Below, piece after piece: positions 7,822 to 14,413 of a stretch of DNA of 20,333 bases (position 1 is its first letter; every line of letters starts with the position of its first letter). The position numbers and the translations under genes are program-made. This stretch comes from a virus: positions 1 to 20,333 of the IMG/VR virus record IMGVR_UViG_3300021137_000527; one strand, given 5' to 3'. Below the pieces are notes generated by a model. That model saw only the letters and a list, made by a program, of their open reading frames with translations. It was not told where the DNA came from and made no database searches.

Positions 7822-8557
7822 AAGCTACGCCGGCAACCTTTTCTTTTGTTCTACCGTATGCTGCGATACCTAGAACTGCACCCATTGCAATGTGATACAA
7901 TCCGGCACCCTGTAATGTCAATGGTTGCCATTGACTAGTTACGTTACCATGTGTCATTGCTTGTAACACTGACCATAAGATCGGGAACAATACAAAGTCG
8001 CAAGTACATGTCAACATGTAGATCCAACCCATCATCGGGCGCATCTTTTTGTTAATCCAGTCAGTAGCATCTTTGTCTAATTTAACAGTAGATTCGCCGC
8101 CTTCACTCATTGCGCCGCCACCTGACTTTAATGATTCACCTTGATTTTGAACTGATTGGAAAGAACTTTGTTGCATTCCACCACTCATCCCACCTGACGC
8201 GCCGAAACCTGTTGATCCAGTTGAAGCTGCTCCAAATCCAGGTGAAGCTCCGAAACCGCCTGCTGTTGCTGACGTTGATGCTCCGAAAGAGTTGGACGTT
8301 GCTGAACCGAAACCTGAGGAGCTGCCAAAGCCTCCTGCTGAACTTGTACTTGTTGTTGATCCGAATCCACTTGAAGACCCTCCGAATGTACTTGTGCTTG
8401 CTGCTGTAGTAGATGTAGCTGGCGTTGTTGAACCAAATGCACTTCCTGATGGAAATGCACTAACTGTGGGATCACTTGCTAATACATCATGGTGATCGTC
8501 ACTCTTTGCTATCGCATTGTCAGTTGTACCTGACTTCTGTGCTAGTAATGTTGCCAT
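7817..8557 (-). CDS. Holin-like membrane protein with FG-repeat N-terminal region
   Basis: This 246-residue protein has two contrasting halves. Residues about 35-125 are a Gly/Ser/Thr/Ala/Phe low-complexity region with nine FG dipeptides (seven after residue 60, as in SSSGFGS and GGFGAS), resembling FG nucleoporin repeats. After a polar linker, residues 164-246 form a small membrane domain: basic WINKKMRP, a hydrophobic segment at about 177-200, TSQWQPLTLQGAG, a second hydrophobic segment at about 214-234, and a basic end. This C-terminal pattern resembles holins of the gene-transfer-agent/T4-like marine phage type, which form lysis pores in the inner membrane. GCAGGAT lies just before ATG 8557. 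It sits far from the endolysin. A virion membrane role cannot be excluded. Confidence 0.6.
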   Translation of the reverse strand: MATLLAQKSGTTDNAIAKSDDHHDVLASDPTVSAFPSGSAFGSTTPATSTTAASTSTFGGSSSGFGSTTSTSSAGGFGSSSGFGSATSNSFGASTSATAGGFGASPGFGAASTGSTGFGASGGMSGGMQQSSFQSVQNQGESLKSGGGAMSEGGESTVKLDKDATDWINKKMRPMMGWIYMLTCTCDFVLFPILWSVLQAMTHGNVTSQWQPLTLQGAGLYHIAMGAVLGIAAYGRTKEKVAGVAS

Positions 8558-8558
8558 T

Positions 8559-9137
8559 TTATAATCCTGCCTTTGCTAAGTAACCCTGTAATATGCTATC
8601 TTTTTTACCAGTGTATTTCTTTGGTAATTCTAAACCTGCTTGAATACGCATTTCACTTAATTTATTATCTTTTTCTGTTTCAGAATCTTCTGCATCTTCT
8701 TCAGGAAACTGTTCACGATATAAATGTGGGCTTTGAATGATGTGAGGTCCTATTTCTTCTTCAACTGCTGCATATTCTTTATCATCAATTTCAATAGTCC
8801 ATTCTTCACTATCTAAATCAGTTAGTGTTTCTAAATCTTCAATCAGTTCAATAATTCTTTTGGGTGCGCTTGTTCTACGATTAATTTCAACAAACACTAG
8901 ATATTTGCCAGGACTAACTTCACCTTCGCTAATTTGTGCATCTACAATCCAATCATAGCCATGATAGAACCAATCTACTAAATCTTCTGCTGCTTGTTTA
9001 CTTTTTAGAGTAAATGCTAATGTAATTAAGTTAGCATCACTCCCTGATTTAGCAGAATATTCATCTATTGTTAACATTGGTTGAATTTGATTTACCATGT
9101 CTTTGTGGTCAAGACCTTCGTTCAATATTTTTTTCAT
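8559..9137 (-). CDS. Hypothetical acidic phage protein (192 aa)
   Basis: No family is recognised. The N-terminal two thirds (1-125) look like a mixed alpha/beta domain, with strands such as LITLAFTLKS and YLVFVEIN. The last third is strongly acidic (FPEEDAEDSETEKDN) and ends in a basic Lys-rich tail (ELPKKYTGKKDS). MKKILNEGL is a common style of start in T4-like phage head proteins, but no protease site is clear. It has a near-perfect ribosome-binding site (AAGGAGG) and its ATG overlaps the upstream stop as TAATG, so high expression is expected. It lies between an unknown gene and the holin-like gene, one base before the latter. Confidence 0.65.
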   Translation of the reverse strand: MKKILNEGLDHKDMVNQIQPMLTIDEYSAKSGSDANLITLAFTLKSKQAAEDLVDWFYHGYDWIVDAQISEGEVSPGKYLVFVEINRRTSAPKRIIELIEDLETLTDLDSEEWTIEIDDKEYAAVEEEIGPHIIQSPHLYREQFPEEDAEDSETEKDNKLSEMRIQAGLELPKKYTGKKDSILQGYLAKAGL

Positions 9138-9790
9138 TAAAAACCTCCTTGACCCACTGGATTGCCCATAACGTTAGCTCCGGCTCCCTGAGGTGTTGCC
9201 CCCATTCCTAAATCAGGCATTTGATTTTGCGCCTGATTATTATCATCTTCTTGATTACCCTCTTGATCCAAATCATCTTCATACGCTGAATCTAAATCTT
9301 CTAAATCAATGTTTTGTCCTGCTAAGTCAATTGATCCTTCACGGATATCGTTCATTAATTGCTTAGGCATTTCAATATAAACTAACCAAACTTCACGCTC
9401 AATCATTTTAGGGAAGTGAGTTCCGGGCTTATAATCTCCTGAGTTTTTGATCTTTACAGGAACTTTGATTGAAGTCTTTTTAAACTTGATGTTGCATCCC
9501 ACTTTAAGTAAGCGTTTTGCTCCTCTAGGGTTAGGCATAAGTTTATGTGGATACATGAATACACAACTTATAGCGTATCTTTTGATACTAGGACCTGACA
9601 CTAATTCACCAATATCCCAGTTACGGAATGCATATAAGTCACAGTCATCTAAGACACGCTCAAAATCTAATAGTGTGCTCATGGAACCGTCACTGGTATA
9701 GATACCCTTGATGTTATCAATGATATTCTTGTAATCAATGTTTTTGAAAAATTCGTCTGATGGATTGCTCATATTATTATTTATCATCAT
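9137..9790 (-). CDS. Hypothetical phage protein with disordered Gln/Asn/Gly tail (217 aa)
   Basis: No family is recognised. Residues about 10-160 look folded (ERVLDDCDLYAFRNWDIGEL, then a basic strand-rich part with NIKFKKTSIKVPVKI). Residues from about 160 on are acidic (DLEDLDSAYEDDLDQEGNQE), then Gln/Asn-rich, then Gly-rich, ending VGQGGF, and are probably disordered. Two adjacent ATGs (9790, 9787) and a third at 9772 could start it; none has a convincing Shine-Dalgarno, so the longest is given. It is the first gene of the leftward unit facing PhoH, with a late-type octamer at 9835-9842 about 45 bases upstream. Confidence 0.65.
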   Translation of the reverse strand: MMINNNMSNPSDEFFKNIDYKNIIDNIKGIYTSDGSMSTLLDFERVLDDCDLYAFRNWDIGELVSGPSIKRYAISCVFMYPHKLMPNPRGAKRLLKVGCNIKFKKTSIKVPVKIKNSGDYKPGTHFPKMIEREVWLVYIEMPKQLMNDIREGSIDLAGQNIDLEDLDSAYEDDLDQEGNQEDDNNQAQNQMPDLGMGATPQGAGANVMGNPVGQGGF

Positions 9791-9801
9791 TGCAACGATA
9801 A

Positions 9802-9834
9802 TGAGCCTAAAAGAAAAAATAGAGCTGAGCCTAA
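9802..9834. repeat. Direct repeat of TGAGCCTAA in the divergent gap
   Basis: TGAGCCTAA occurs at 9802-9810 and again at 9826-9834, 24 bases apart, in the 153-base gap between the two divergent genes. The second copy abuts the late-promoter-like octamer, and the first lies between it and the leftward start codon. The arrangement would suit a regulator-binding site or an RNA element in the leader; no known operator is recognised. Confidence 0.45.
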
Positions 9835-9842
9835 TATTTATC
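9835..9842 (-). promoter_or_regulatory. Late-promoter-like octamer GATAAATA
   Basis: The minus strand reads GATAAATA, identical to the octamer at 3978. It faces the leftward unit starting at 9790 and would give a leader of about 40 bases containing one copy of the TGAGCCTAA repeat. A second GATAAATA at 9778-9785 falls inside the start region of the gene and is probably coincidental. Confidence 0.4.
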
Positions 9843-9930
9843 TAAAAAATCTCTTTTTAAAGTACGCTACTATCACGCAATCAAATGCCTTTAAATATAT
9901 CTGAGTTTTATGAGAACTCACTACCTCAAC

Positions 9931-9936
9931 AGGAGA
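9931..9936 (+). promoter_or_regulatory. Ribosome-binding site that fixes the TTG start of phoH
   Basis: AGGAGA lies seven bases before TTG 9944. It is the only strong Shine-Dalgarno in the gap and decides the non-ATG start, because the next in-frame ATG lies beyond the Walker A motif. Confidence 0.7.
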
Positions 9937-9943
9937 AAGCATT

Positions 9944-10729
9944 TTGAGCAAAAGAAAAACTGGCGCACTGCGTCAACAAGAGCAAGATACTAGATACTCA
10001 CACAGTAAAAAACAGGACATACAAACATTTTATACAAAGGAAACAAAAACAATCAATTTCGACCAAGCACGTATTAAGTTAGACAGACGTCCTATTACAC
10101 TCGTGCCCAAGTCCGTCAATCAAGAAAAATACATCCTAGCACTACTTGATGAGGATACAGATATTGTAGTCGTCGGTGGACCAGCAGGAACAGGTAAAAC
10201 TTACTTAGCGATGTTAGCTGCTATCAAAGCACTCAAAGCAGGTGAAACTGACCGTATTATTCTAACTAGACCAGCAGTTACAGTGGATGATGAACAGCAT
10301 GGATTTTTACCAGGTGATATCAATCAGAAAATGGAACCATGGACTAGACCATTACTTGATGTTTTACGTGAGTATTACACAGCTACAGAAATCGCCCACA
10401 TGTTAGAAGAACAGATAGTCGAGATAGCGCCCCTAGCATTTTGTCGAGGTCGAAACTTTAAGAATAGCTGGATAATATTAGATGAAGCGCAAAACGCAAC
10501 TCCAGGTCAACTCAAAATGATTATGACCAGAATCGGCGTCAACAGTAAGATTGTAATTACAGGTGACATTGAACAAGCCGATCGCAGAACAGCCGACAAC
10601 GGGCTATTAGACTTACAAAATAAGTTGAGGAAGGGGGTGATTCCGGGTCTCAAACAGTGCCACTTTGATTTAAAAGATGTGCAGAGACACAGAATCATTG
10701 AACACGTACTGAGGTTGTACGCTAACTAA
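9944..10729 (+). CDS. phoH: PhoH-like P-loop ATPase
   Basis: This is the only plus-strand gene. The 261-residue protein has the PhoH core: Walker A GPAGTGKT at 79-86, RPAVTVDDEQHGFLPGD (109-125), Walker B IILDEAQN at 177-184, sensor-like ITGDIEQ at 205-211 and a final Arg-rich helix (DVQRHRIIEHVL). The N-terminal 45 residues are basic and polar, and may be disordered. The PhoH/RNase-adjacent ATPase family is widespread in marine phages; the substrate is unproven, with RNA metabolism or a phosphate-stress link usually suggested. Translation begins at TTG 9944, supported by AGGAGA at 9931-9936 with seven-base spacing; no in-frame ATG precedes the Walker A motif. It ends in a bidirectional terminator. 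Confidence 0.93.
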   Translation: MSKRKTGALRQQEQDTRYSHSKKQDIQTFYTKETKTINFDQARIKLDRRPITLVPKSVNQEKYILALLDEDTDIVVVGGPAGTGKTYLAMLAAIKALKAGETDRIILTRPAVTVDDEQHGFLPGDINQKMEPWTRPLLDVLREYYTATEIAHMLEEQIVEIAPLAFCRGRNFKNSWIILDEAQNATPGQLKMIMTRIGVNSKIVITGDIEQADRRTADNGLLDLQNKLRKGVIPGLKQCHFDLKDVQRHRIIEHVLRLYAN

Positions 10730-10754
10730 AAAAGGGGCATTAAGCCCCTTTTTT
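10728..10754. terminator. Bidirectional rho-independent terminator between convergent genes
   Basis: A perfect 11-bp stem (AAAAAAGGGGC pairing with GCCCCTTTTTT) with a five-base loop spans 10728-10738 and 10744-10754. Both strands read a GC-rich stem into a T run, so it can stop phoH transcription rightward and the clamp-loader unit leftward. It overlaps the phoH stop codon and the stop codon of the 84-residue gene. Confidence 0.92.
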
Positions 10755-11007
10755 ATTCCTGTGAAGCCTCTGCTTCTAATCGTTCAATGATTGAAGTATA
10801 AATAGGTTGGTAGTATCCATATAATCTATCCCAATCTTTATTCAGAATCAACCCGTCAACAACACACTTGTTAACTACTTTATCTTTAAAGTCCATAATG
10901 ACATTGCAAGTGGTAATGTCTCGTTCACGAATCTTTTTACTAACTTCTACTTGTTCGTCAATTTGACCATTTGGTTTTCTAATATATGTTATAAGTAAAT
11001 ATCTCAT
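10753..11007 (-). CDS. Small protein downstream of the clamp loader (84 aa)
   Basis: This protein starts MRYLLITYIRKPNGQIDEQV and has a mixed alpha/beta look with a central CNVIMDFKDKVVNKCVV strand pair and a C-terminal amphipathic helix (IIERLEAEASQE). Small proteins of this style occur in T4-like marine phages beside replication genes, but I cannot give a function. It takes the place where T4 has gp62, the small clamp-loader subunit, yet is less than half gp62's length and shows no motif to identify it. It overlaps the gp44-like gene by ATGA and ends in the shared terminator, so it is the last gene of the unit. Confidence 0.7.
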   Translation of the reverse strand: MRYLLITYIRKPNGQIDEQVEVSKKIRERDITTCNVIMDFKDKVVNKCVVDGLILNKDWDRLYGYYQPIYTSIIERLEAEASQE

Positions 11008-11930
11008 GTTGTTAACTCTATAAGTGTTGCTGCTAGTGATATCTCTGGGATACCAACTAGGCTTAAGTTTGCCAATCCATTACGAATAGTAATGATACTA
11101 GCGTCTTTCTGTTCTTGTGTGCTACCCCACAATGCTAAATTATTATACATCCACTTGTACACATCTTCAATGCGACTTGGATACAAACTCAAATATTGTA
11201 ACAGTTGTTGACGACCGTCAAGTACTTTACCATTCTTGAATAGTTGTGTTGCTTCAATTAACAAATCGTGCTCACTACTTGTTTGATTTGCGGGTGCTAT
11301 TAATGTACCTGTACTACTATTTACTTGAAGTTGATTCAAACACTTACGTAAGTCTGGATAACTACCACCAACATATGTGTCAAGTACATCTAACTCAAAG
11401 TCAATGTTTTCACTTACTAATACAGTTGCTGCCCGTGCAGTAAACTCAGTTTTATCTGGTTTGGCAATATGTAGTTTGTGACAGCGACTTTCACGCAATG
11501 CAGGAATTACACGATGTTCATAGTTACAAGTAAGAATGAATCGTGCGGTCATACTATATGCTTCCATATCATTACGCAATGCTGCTTGACCTGCTGGACT
11601 TAGATAATCAGCCTCGTCTAACAATACGATTTTGAATCTACCAAAAGGCATTGTTTGAACAAACCCATTGATTTTATCTCTAACAGTATCAACACTATTC
11701 TCACGACTTGCGTTGATTTCCATTACGTCATATTCATCAATACCCAATTCTTTAATAAGAACTTTAGCAAGTGTTGTTTTACCAGTACCCGGTTCACCGC
11801 TCAATAACAAGTGAGGGATCTCACCTTGCTTGATCCAACTTTCTACTTGTTCTTTTTGACGTTGGTCAACAAATACGTAACCATCAATACTGTTCGGGCG
11901 ATGTTTCTCGACCCACATGTTGTTTTTCAT
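11004..11930 (-). CDS. 44: Sliding-clamp loader large subunit (T4 gp44-like)
   Basis: This 308-residue AAA+ ATPase matches the RFC/gp44 clamp-loader ATPase: MWVEKHRP at the N-terminus, Walker A GEPGTGKT at 45-52, Walker B LLDEAD with DEAD at 105-108, sensor-1 LTCN (133-136) and the arginine-finger motif SRC at 148-150. The C-terminal collar region (about 230-308) is helical. In T4, four gp44 with one gp62 load the gp45 clamp onto DNA, which also activates late transcription. No gp45 or gp62 homologue is recognised in this window. Met5 (MWVEKHRP) is an alternative start; the longer form is kept because its ATG overlaps the upstream stop as ATGA. Confidence 0.93.
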   Translation of the reverse strand: MKNNMWVEKHRPNSIDGYVFVDQRQKEQVESWIKQGEIPHLLLSGEPGTGKTTLAKVLIKELGIDEYDVMEINASRENSVDTVRDKINGFVQTMPFGRFKIVLLDEADYLSPAGQAALRNDMEAYSMTARFILTCNYEHRVIPALRESRCHKLHIAKPDKTEFTARAATVLVSENIDFELDVLDTYVGGSYPDLRKCLNQLQVNSSTGTLIAPANQTSSEHDLLIEATQLFKNGKVLDGRQQLLQYLSLYPSRIEDVYKWMYNNLALWGSTQEQKDASIITIRNGLANLSLVGIPEISLAATLIELTT

Positions 11931-12301
11931 CGTTTCAATGCTTCCAAAGTCATAATTTTAGCAAGTTCTGTGCCTAAGTCAAGATCACTTGGGATAAGAT
12001 GTAATGCTTGATCGTGTGTGTCTTTCTTTTCATTGTAGTACATATATTCCACAATGTGTCCACCTGTTGCTGGGTAGATTTTGAAATGCATTGGATTTGC
12101 ATTTAAATTTACACTAGTGTCATCGGGGTTAACCTTTTGACCTGCAGTAGTAAAACGTCTTGAGGGTTTTGGACTTACTAGTCCAATATGTATACCACTT
12201 GCTGCTTTACGTTGTTCCCTGTCAACAGTATCTTCTTCTTCCCGTTTTTGTTGTTGAGCTTGGTGTAAGCCATTAAAAATCCAATTAAAAAACCATTTCA
12301 T
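11927..12301 (-). CDS. Hypothetical phage protein (124 aa)
   Basis: The frame is open to 12436, but the extra residues overlap the co-chaperonin gene and look like noise. ATG 12301 has TAAGG about nine bases upstream and begins right after the co-chaperonin stop, giving MKWFFNWIFNGLHQAQQQ. The N-terminus is a short aromatic amphipathic helix (1-15) that could touch membrane, followed by a charged Gln/Glu/Lys region (15-35) and a strand-rich C-terminal domain (MHFKIYPATGGHIVEYMYYN) with a His/Asp-rich end. No family is recognised. It overlaps the clamp loader by ATGA. Confidence 0.65.
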   Translation of the reverse strand: MKWFFNWIFNGLHQAQQQKREEEDTVDREQRKAASGIHIGLVSPKPSRRFTTAGQKVNPDDTSVNLNANPMHFKIYPATGGHIVEYMYYNEKKDTHDQALHLIPSDLDLGTELAKIMTLEALKR

Positions 12302-12302
12302 G

Positions 12303-12671
12303 TTATGCCTTATCTGATATTGTTTCATCATCCATCGGTTCATCCGATACAATGAGTATATCATTAGGATCCACTCTACGCAATGTCTTTTTACCCTCTT
12401 CGTCTTCAATATCAATACCACGAGTCCAACGACCATGACTTACCAAAATGTATTGACCTTCTTGCAAATCACCCGTATACTCAGGACCAAACTTGTAGAT
12501 TTTACACCAACGCGGTCTGATACCTGCACTCTTGGCATCATCTTTAAGCAAAATTAATCCTGAACGAGTTCTACGTTCATCAAATTTCATTTCGGTAACT
12601 ACAATCCAATCTTTGATTGGTTTAAGTTCGTCTTTATTGACCTTATGAGGTTCAAATGCTAATTTTGTCAT
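12303..12671 (-). CDS. GroES/gp31-like co-chaperonin
   Basis: This 122-residue protein fits the GroES fold used by phage co-chaperonins such as T4 gp31. DWIVVTEMKF (21-30) matches the first strand. ERRTRSGLILLKDDAKSAG (32-50) takes the position of the mobile loop, whose hydrophobic tip (GLILL, compare GGIVL in GroES) binds GroEL. CKIYKFGPEYTGDLQEGQYILV (56-77) matches the VxxVGxG...VkxGD part. The C-terminus is acidic. T4 gp31 replaces GroES for folding the major capsid protein, so the same role with a host GroEL is likely. It overlaps the upstream gene by ATGA and precedes the 124-residue gene by one base. Confidence 0.75.
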   Translation of the reverse strand: MTKLAFEPHKVNKDELKPIKDWIVVTEMKFDERRTRSGLILLKDDAKSAGIRPRWCKIYKFGPEYTGDLQEGQYILVSHGRWTRGIDIEDEEGKKTLRRVDPNDILIVSDEPMDDETISDKA

Positions 12672-12988
12672 TTCTTTTTAGTTTCCTTAACTACTGGTTT
12701 GACTGGTTCTTCCTGATCCAAATCTTCAAACATTTGTTGTTCTTCTTTGGATAAATCTGCTTCCAACGGTGGTTGTGTTTGTTGCATGTGAGAAGGAGTA
12801 TATTGCTTAACCGTTCTATTATATGCTCCAGCAACACTAGCATTTCTGTTCTGAATAACTTTGTTATTGCTATCTACCACGTCGCCACGAGCATTAACAC
12901 CCATGTTACCTACTGCTCTAACCTGTTCATTCTTTTTGACAAGAACGGACATGTCCACCATTTTACCCTGTGCTGATCTGTATGCCAT
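12668..12988 (-). CDS. Hypothetical phage protein, basic N-terminus and acidic C-terminus (106 aa)
   Basis: The protein opens MAYRSAQGKMVDMSVLVKKN, followed by VRAVGNMGVNARGDVVDS, a pattern I associate with a small conserved protein of T4-like marine phages, though I cannot name it. The middle is Gln/Thr/Pro-rich and probably disordered; the end is acidic (KEEQQMFEDLDQEEP) then Lys-rich. No enzymatic motif is seen. TAGGAG five bases before ATG 12988 is a good ribosome-binding site and includes the stop codon of the DnaE-like gene. Its stop overlaps the co-chaperonin start by ATGA. Confidence 0.68.
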   Translation of the reverse strand: MAYRSAQGKMVDMSVLVKKNEQVRAVGNMGVNARGDVVDSNNKVIQNRNASVAGAYNRTVKQYTPSHMQQTQPPLEADLSKEEQQMFEDLDQEEPVKPVVKETKKK

Positions 12989-12996
12989 ACTAACTC

Positions 12997-13503
12997 CTAT
13001 TTTAAAAATTCATCTATGCTTAAGTCATAGAATATACTATTTACTCGGTGTATGCCTATCAGATACAATACATAACTGGCTACACTAGACCCTCTACCTA
13101 CACCCCAAACAATGTTATTTTTACGCATTGTATCAACGAGGTATTTACAGTAACAAAGTAATGAGAATAAGTCACGATCCTGATACAATAGTAATTCTTC
13201 TCCCACACGCTGAAGTTCATAATCTTCTTTACATTGAGCAAGAACCCATGCAGCAATATCCATGTTCTTATATTCAGTGGGCATGTACCAATTGTCTTGG
13301 TTTATCTTGTCAAATTCTTCAACAGTGATGTCCAAACTATGGTATTTATTTAGTATAGGTATGTTCTCAAGTTCAAGTATTGGGTCAAACTTGATTTCTT
13401 TTTCAATCAATGCGTTATTGATTTTGAAGTCTGGATCACGAAGGAATGCTAAGAAAATGTCTTCTTCGCTTAAAATTTGTCTACCATAGATATCATTCTT
13501 CAT
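12997..13503 (-). CDS. Stand-alone DnaE-like GRGS palm fragment (168 aa)
   Basis: Residues about 110-168 match the region of bacterial DNA polymerase III alpha around its nucleotide-binding loop: LFSLLCYCKYLVDTMRKNNI, then GVGRGSSVASYVLYLIGI (134-151) and FYDLSIDEFLK (158-168). These correspond to the helix before VGPGRGSAAGS and the YDLLFERFL segment in DnaE. The protein stops before the position of the catalytic DxD aspartates and has no PHP domain, so polymerase activity is unlikely. It may be a regulator or a domain reused in replication. The first 100 residues are acidic and unfamiliar. The stop is clean TAG and I see no continuation in another frame nearby, so it looks like an intact small protein. 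ATG 13503 has no Shine-Dalgarno. Confidence 0.75.
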   Translation of the reverse strand: MKNDIYGRQILSEEDIFLAFLRDPDFKINNALIEKEIKFDPILELENIPILNKYHSLDITVEEFDKINQDNWYMPTEYKNMDIAAWVLAQCKEDYELQRVGEELLLYQDRDLFSLLCYCKYLVDTMRKNNIVWGVGRGSSVASYVLYLIGIHRVNSIFYDLSIDEFLK

Positions 13504-13509
13504 TCAGTT

Positions 13510-13538
13510 ATTATACATGAATGCAAGCAAGAAAGCAA
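13510..13538 (-). promoter_or_regulatory. Possible sigma70-like promoter before the DnaE-like gene
   Basis: A perfect -10 box TATAAT (13510-13515) has a weak -35 match TTGCTT (13533-13538) at 17-base spacing on the minus strand, in the 38-base gap between two genes. Only six bases separate the -10 box from ATG 13503, so transcripts would be nearly leaderless, matching the absence of a Shine-Dalgarno. Confidence 0.35.
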
Positions 13539-13541
13539 TAG

Positions 13542-14141
13542 TTATTTGTCCAGTTTGTCAAAGTTTACAAACACAACTTCACTTTTATTTTTTGTTTTGG
13601 GTTTGTCATTCCATTCCAAATCAAACTCTGTCCATTCAAAGTTCTTTTTAGTTATCTTGATGACTTTTTTGTTTTTCAATTTAACGTCAGTTAGTATAGG
13701 ACTGTTGTCGTCCCACCATCCACCCACGTTGAATGGGCCTATATTATCTTCTAATGTATGGAAACAAGTTACACCATCACTTAATCTACTAGTGATAGAT
13801 ATGTCAGTGATGACCAATCTACCCTCTGCAATTGCATTGAGTTTCTGCATCAACATGATACCAATAATTTGGTCATACGGATCTTCCGGCAATGTACAAA
13901 CACGCAAGTCTGCATCAATCAATTTATCAATTGTTTTGGTATCTGTTTCACATACAAAAATACAATGCTGGAGGCAATAATCTAAAAAGTATTTGATGCG
14001 TTCTAGTGCTATGTTTTGTTCTTCAATAGATTCTGTTTCTACATTTAAGTAGGCATCAAATTCATATAGATTTGAATAGAACTCTGAACCAAAGTGTACT
14101 CCGGCTAAAAAGTCAAAACTTCGTTGAATCTTAGCTGTCAT
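13542..14141 (-). CDS. Hypothetical phage protein (199 aa)
   Basis: No family is recognised. The N-terminal half combines helices and strands with several Cys (YCLQHCIFVCETD, LRVCTLPEDP). The middle has GPFNVGGWWDDNSPILTD at about 134-151, a Gly/Trp/Asp-rich loop that may bind a ligand. The C-terminal part is Lys-rich and alternates basic and aromatic residues. No membrane segment is seen. ATG 14141 overlaps the upstream stop by ATGA. It precedes the DnaE-like gene by 38 bases, with a possible promoter between. Confidence 0.65.
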   Translation of the reverse strand: MTAKIQRSFDFLAGVHFGSEFYSNLYEFDAYLNVETESIEEQNIALERIKYFLDYCLQHCIFVCETDTKTIDKLIDADLRVCTLPEDPYDQIIGIMLMQKLNAIAEGRLVITDISITSRLSDGVTCFHTLEDNIGPFNVGGWWDDNSPILTDVKLKNKKVIKITKKNFEWTEFDLEWNDKPKTKNKSEVVFVNFDKLDK

Positions 14142-14377
14142 ATTTCATCACTCTTTTCAATTTTAATACGGTCTTTGATGTTTTGTTTTTTATACATTGC
14201 ATCAAGGCGTTTGGTTGCTTCTGCTTTATATGATTCTATAGCCATTTGCATTTGACCAGCAAGATGGCTATTACCAGTTCTATATATGTAAGATAAGTTT
14301 TTGGTAAGCTGGGAAATTTTCTCTTGAACCTCGTCAAGAGAAAGTTCGGATAAATCGCCAATGAAAGGATGTTGCAT
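14138..14377 (-). CDS. Small helical hypothetical protein (79 aa)
   Basis: The protein begins MQHPFIGDLSELSLDEVQEK and is almost entirely predicted helix, with heptad-like leucines and charged residues through QMQMAIESYKAEATKRLDAMYK, so a helical hairpin or coiled coil is likely. Small proteins of this style occur in T4-like marine phages near replication and structural genes. The function is unknown to me. No good Shine-Dalgarno precedes ATG 14377; a weak late-type octamer (ATTAAATA, 14383-14390) lies six bases upstream. It overlaps the next gene by ATGA and begins a transcription unit after the fibre genes. Confidence 0.66.
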   Translation of the reverse strand: MQHPFIGDLSELSLDEVQEKISQLTKNLSYIYRTGNSHLAGQMQMAIESYKAEATKRLDAMYKKQNIKDRIKIEKSDEI

Positions 14378-14413
14378 TGAGATATTTAATTGAGTTTTTA
14401 GATACTCAAATTT

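Noticed and set aside
8110-8475. Several open frames on both strands over the FG region, including a Gln-rich one
   Set aside because: They arise from the repetitive Gly/Ser/Phe codons of the holin-like gene; none has a ribosome-binding site or motif.
12302-12436. N-terminal extension of the 124-residue gene
   Set aside because: Lies in another frame over the end of the co-chaperonin gene; the internal ATG has a Shine-Dalgarno at a sensible distance.
12997-13503. DnaE-like gene as a broken remnant
   Set aside because: Clean start and stop, coupling to the next gene, and no matching polymerase sequence in other frames nearby; an intact small protein is more likely.
13530-13541. T4 MotA-box-like TTGCTT before the DnaE-like gene
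   Set aside because: The core matches, but the distance to the -10 box is larger than in T4 middle promoters and the last base differs; no MotA gene is seen here.
14384-14411. Possible terminator hairpin (TTGAGT/ACTCAA) after the fibre genes
   Set aside because: Only a six-pair AT-rich stem with an eight-base loop, and the T run is on the strand with no gene to terminate.
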